DNA from: Siphonodentalium dalli
Lineage: Eukaryota > Mollusca > Scaphopoda > Gadilida > Siphonodentaliidae
Length of the DNA stretch: 64,000 nucleotides
NCBI GenBank assembly: GCA_032622095.1
Contig: CP136061.1
Span: forward strand, 124,001-188,000
Direction: 5' to 3'
A program made the position numbers and the translations under genes. Of this stretch, positions 37,301 to 43,300 are shown piece by piece. Position 1 is the stretch's first letter. Every line of letters begins with the position of its first letter. The notes beneath the pieces were generated by a model that worked only from the letters and a program-made list of their open reading frames with translations, was not told the origin of the DNA and did not search any database.

Positions 37301-40300
37301 AGACTTGAGTGATGTGTTTAGGCCTGTGCCATTTAAAATTAATTCAGGGGGGAATCAATGAATATTAATTTTTATTTGGGCTTAAGCGCAAATCATTTGC
37401 GCTTAAGCGTAAATGATTTGCGCTTAAGCGCAAATGAATTGCGCTTAAAGCGCAAATGATTTACGCTTAAGCGCAAATATTTGCACTTAAGCGCAAATGA
37501 TAGAGGTATTAAGCGCAAATATTTGCGCTTCGCTTAAGCGTAAATAAATAATAAATGTGAAAAGGGCCTCCCATACATTTAGGCATTTACCATCTAACAT
37601 CAACATCTGCCTCCACAATTCACCAAACTCGTAAATATCTCCTGCATTGTATAGATTATAATTTACTTATATAGTCTAGTCTGTGCTGGGGGGTGATCGT
37701 CGCACATCGGGGGAATTTATGCGACCATCATTTTCTTATGGGAAAATTACTCTAGTTTTCGAATTCAGAGGGCGCCGAGCCGAGATAGGTGGCAAAATAT
37801 AACTTTTCACTATGTTTCATAGAGTACCCTACCTAAAAAATGACATATTTTCAAAGGTTAACAGGCATTAGCCAACTGGTTAACAGGGCAGCAACATCGG
37901 AAAGATTGTAAACATATTTGCAAAATATGGAACGAATATAGACACTTAATCAGATTCAACATCGTTTTCCTGCTTTCGTTCTGATTTCGTGACGTCATGG
38001 TAAAATATGTAGCGTGACGCGTCAAAAATTCATGGCGATTCAGACAAAGTGTTGTGCGTCAACTCTGTGCAAAGATAGCATATCTGTCGAATTCTTCCAA
38101 TTTATATATTTTTGGAAATGGAAGGGTACCCCCTATATAATGATGTCCATACTTAAATTATATCTTTCCAAGTATTGACATAATAGACAAAAACTTAACC
38201 CTCCCCCCAATTTCACAAATAACCACATATATGTGTCCATGCAGTTTGTGTCCACCAAATAAATTGACAATGCACAGTTTACCTTTTCATATTGTGTAGA
38301 ATCGTACGGCGACACTGATAATGTAAAACATCGTTCAAATCCTAGATTAGGAAGGTAATAAAATCCAAGATGGCGTCCAAGATGGCCGCCAATTTTTATA
38401 TTGACACTCTATACACCAGATGTATGGTAACCGGACTAGATCATCAACTCTGTGCAAATATAGCATATCTGTCGAATTCTTCCAAGTTAAATATTTTTGC
38501 AAATGAAAGGGTATTGCCTACAAAATGATGTTCCTATCTTATTATATATCTCCAAATGGTAAACTAATCGAGAAAAGCTAACCCTCACCCCAATTTCACA
38601 AATATCCACTTAAATGCACCCATGCAGGTTGTTTCCAATTAAATATCGACAATGCACATTTTGTAGTGTCATATAGGGCAGAACCATCCGAGGACATGGA
38701 TAATCTAAGATTCCGTTCAAATCCTAGATTATGAAGGTAATAAAATCCAAGATGGCGTCCAAGATGGCTGCCAAGTTTAATATCGGCACTCTGTGCACAC
38801 TGAGTGTGCACTGTGCACACTGAGTATGCACACCGGTTGTAACTGATCTTTATTTCATAGAGGCTGTATTGTAATATGTATAAGTCAACTAGTTACGTAA
38901 AACCAATGATGCAGACCAAAATGGCCGCCATAAAACTAAAAAATGTTCCGATAAAATTACCTGCTTCCGAGTTGCAATGTTATGTCATCTGCATGTTATG
39001 AGTTTTGTAGCTTATTCGTTCGTGCATATATGTCTGTTGATAATTTGAATGTTGAGAAATTAAATGCTCATTTTATTTCTCAAAATCGACATGCAATGCC
39101 AAATTGCCACAATGGGATAGTGTTTCAACCTGACATCCATTTTGTGGTATACAAGTCAACGTTCTGCTTGGTGATGAAACTGCTGACTTTTATATTAGTA
39201 CAATAAGAATTGAAGCTACAATGCCGACTAAATATATGCATTCAATCCTCAATAACCAATGTAGGTGTCCACGGTAATGACTCATTAGACCCGCTTACAC
39301 AAACCGTCAAGCAATAACAACCAATTTAGAATCCTGATAAGTGCGGGTATGCAAAGAATGGACAATTTATGTTATATATCTCATCAATGTTGTCAATGCG
39401 TACTGGGGTAATTGATTGTCACGTTCATTGGAGTGATGTTCTATTGAAATAACCGAAACAAATCTCAAACAAATCTGACAAAATACGTATCTGTGTCATT
39501 ATATTCTCGCTATGGTCCCATCAGACGTGGATTTATGCTTATTTACTTAAGCAGTTCATTTGAGTATTTGCTTATCTGTACTTAATTATATGCCGCTTGA
39601 TATGTGTGGTTGCAGGTGTATTAATTATTTTATTGAATACACATTGACGACCAATAGTATAATTATTGTCCTGCTAATGTACTATAGATCTTGTATGTCT
39701 GAGTAGTGGCTGATGCCTTCGGCGAGTTATATATATGCATTCGCTTCCATATTATTTTATATCTTCCCGGCTGTCCAGAATTCGCGTTGCTATCACAATA
39801 TATTTATACACATTATATGTATTCAGTATTTAACTTCATACAAGGCATTGGTCATTTTAAATAATATCAAGTTACTTGGAGCTTACCCCAAGAATGTTGC
39901 ACAGAACCAACTTTCAGGTTTGGTTGGAACAGGTAGAATATGATCAAAACTGACCCCTCATTTGTAAATACTAATGCTTTAAATGATAACGGTAAGTGTG
40001 AGGCCGTGGTATTGATTGTGCTAAGTCCCATGAAATTTGGATCCATGAAAGTTGGTCTCACACTGTAGGTATCACACGACTCTCCGTCACACGTACCCAA
40101 CTATGATAATCACGTACAGTACTCGAATGGGATAAAACTATATCATCCAATTTATATATCAGTATGGAGCAATCTCGGCAATTAACCAAAGATGAAAAGT
40201 ACAAGGATTAGAAAGCCACACAGTTAGAAGAAGTGCTCAAAATGTCATATACTCAGTTGCTCAGCATTAGAATGATGCTTGTCATACTACATGTGTCCCT

Positions 40301-43300
40301 TTCACTGATGCTGATCCATTTCAAGCAACGGGATGACAACTCGTTGGTCACATGTTATCAGCCATAGCCGCGAAATTAGTTTTTAATCAAAATAGAGTAT
40401 AACCGCTACAGGTAGGACATTCTCAAGAAATATAGTAGCCGTGGAGTACTTTTATCACAAACAATAATTAGCAGCTCCTTTGCACGATCGCCAATATTCT
40501 GCAATGGAACAACCTACGTATCTGATATATGTCAAATATTCATGATTGTGGTAATTGTCCCCAGGATACATTTTACGATATGCGTGAACCAGTTATATGT
40601 ATCTGACCGAAAGCATATATGCAAGCATGCGATTATCACAAATATCAGATAATGTACATAGTTGTGGTAGTTATTGCGTGCATTCATCTAAGTAGACGTC
40701 CCAGAAAACAATTGATTTAGATCCTTATTTTAGCTTAATATTGAGGAATTTGAAGCCGTAATGGGTCGGTATATTTTGAGTAAGTTTACCTTGTGAGCAC
40801 CATACAATCAAACCAGGTTCCATCGTTGCATGTGGCGACGGTCCTATATTCGACAATGACACACGTTCTTGTTTGAATGTTGGATTGAATGTATGACATA
40901 TATAGACAATCGCAGTCGGACATTTGATGGCTGTTGGACCTATTTGCTCATAATATGGACTCTTCTGCGACATGGGGCAAGGCATATAGTAAACTTACAC
41001 ATAGTATCCCACACATATGAAACTTCGAAAGTAGCAACACCCTTTGCTTCCAGCATATTAAATTAGTAATCTCTCTACTTTCTTATGTGTACACCTGGTA
41101 GGAATTTAGATCGCGATACTTCATGCTTTGAGTTATGGTAATGTACGTGTAAAATTGCACACAAATAATGCAAACATATTTGCCCTTTGAAAACCAGTTA
41201 AGTGTTACATTTAATAAATGGATCTAGTCTCGACTAAGGTTATGCGATTGAAGTTAAGATGTCTTCAAAATTGTCGATTCTAACTCGCCACCTTATTAAA
41301 TCGAAAAAAGAAATATTTCTTATAATTTGAATTTAGTCCCAATATTAATAAAATTCGTCCATTTTTCTATTATATATACCCATGCCATTCAGTGCCATTT
41401 ATGAATTACTTATGATAAACAATTACTTGTTGGGAACAATCACGTATCCAGCTGAAGAGTAATTGGATTGCGTCATATGATTGGTCAGGTCAATTTAATC
41501 CAACAATACTGTCACAGTGAATTAACTATTGCAACTTCTCGGCTTATCGTACTTGGCAGAAATGCCCGCGCACATGTGCCAACCAACTTTTTTTTATAGT
41601 GTTCCCCGAGTTGACAGCTAATGATTAAATTAGGTTCACATAAGACCAGAACATCAACTTAATTGTGTCACCGGCTGTGTAGATCCGATAGATGTATGTT
41701 ACTCATTGCTGATAAGTACCAGCATGATGAAGTCATGTTATCGGTGGTTAAATGTCTAACGAAATTGTCTACGAGTGGATAGGCCTTATCCAATATAAAA
41801 TATGGCAGAAACTTATTATTTCTTCGTCTCTTGACGAAATGGATGATCATCATAACAAAACGCTCAATAGATGTATTAATATATTGCGACAGCGACGTGA
41901 AACCTGAACTGCAGGTGTGAAATAAAATGATATGGAAGTGAGGGCATAAACCTGTGAATTAACTCGTCAACCACCCATGACTATAGTACGTTGGTGGGAA
42001 ATTGATTTAAACTATCGGTTGCAACTGCGAATAGTTCATAAAATGAGTATTTGCAACGAACATGTAACCGTTTATTGTTATCTAAATCTTCAGAGTTGAG
42101 TACTAAACAAATACGAATTAGAACTGCTTATGTAAACACCCATTTCCGTGCGGTGAGGCATCCCGAGGAAATGTAGAGAACACAGTTTTAGTTCGGTCTA
42201 AATTGCTGGTGATTATTGTCCGTTATTACATTGGAACATCGCTTCTTTGAACGTAGAAACCAACTACCATGGTAAGCAGTTGACGACATTAGCGGGGTAA
42301 TGTGAACACAGTTGGCCAACATTTTCGTATAAACAAAATATCCGCAATTATTGTAGGTCCGTTATCTCCAGACGGTTTACGATTGCGGGTCTAATGTGCT
42401 ACTAGCATGGAAAAACTCCTTTATTTATTGATAATTGAATATATAACTATTAGTGCATACACTGCATAGGCATGTTTTAATCGGCATTGTGGCTTCCATT
42501 ATTGCTATACTAATGTGGATGTTTGCAGTTGTAGCATCGTGTAGCAGAACATTGACACATATACCATAAAATGATTGGATGTCAGTTTGAAATTCGGTCC
42601 TATTTAGGCAATTTGACATTAAATGATGTCGTTATTTCGAGAAATTAATGAACAGTTACTATCTTAATGTCCCTAGTTTCTTCAGATACGGATCATGTTG
42701 GACAAAATGTTGGACAAAATGACATATATGTACGAACAAAAAAGCTACAACAGTCATACCATGTGATTTTATTGCAACTCAGAAGTTGGTCGTTTTATCG
42801 GAACAGTTCTGTTTATTTTGGCGGCCATTTTGGTCTTCATCATCGGTTTTACGTCGCCAATTGCCTTATACGTATTAAGATACAGACTCCATCCAAGACA
42901 AGGCCATATTACATAAAGCACTCGCGATGATCTAGTCCGGTTTCCATACATCTGGTGTATAGAGTGTCAATATAAAAATTGGCGGCCATCTTGGCGGCCA
43001 TCTTGGACGCCATCTTGGATTTTATTACCTTCCTAATCTAGGATTTGAACGATGTTTTACATTATCAGTGTCGCCGTACGATTCTACACAACATGAAAAG
43101 GTAAACTGTGCATTGTCAATTTATTTGGTGGACACAAACTGCATGGGCACATATATGTGGTTATTTGTGAAATTGGGGGGAGGGTTAAGTTTTTGTCTAT
43201 TATGTCAATACTTGGAAAGATATAATTTAAGTATGGACATCATTATATAGGGGGTACCCTTCCATTTCCAAAAATATATAAATTGGAAGAATTCGACAGA

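Noticed and set aside
40725-40985. Candidate first exon with ATG..GAACCTGGTTTG before a GTAAAC donor
   Set aside because: The peptide does not resemble the PAK1IP1 N-terminus and lies inside the inverted-repeat element. The VVGTYE..LLGY exon at 43883-43948 fits in sequence and phase.
38446-42925. Transposase or polinton-type genes inside the 6-kb inverted repeat
   Set aside because: Frames are at most 87 codons and show no catalytic motif. The long inverted ends alone do not show a polinton, and no 6-bp target duplication is seen.
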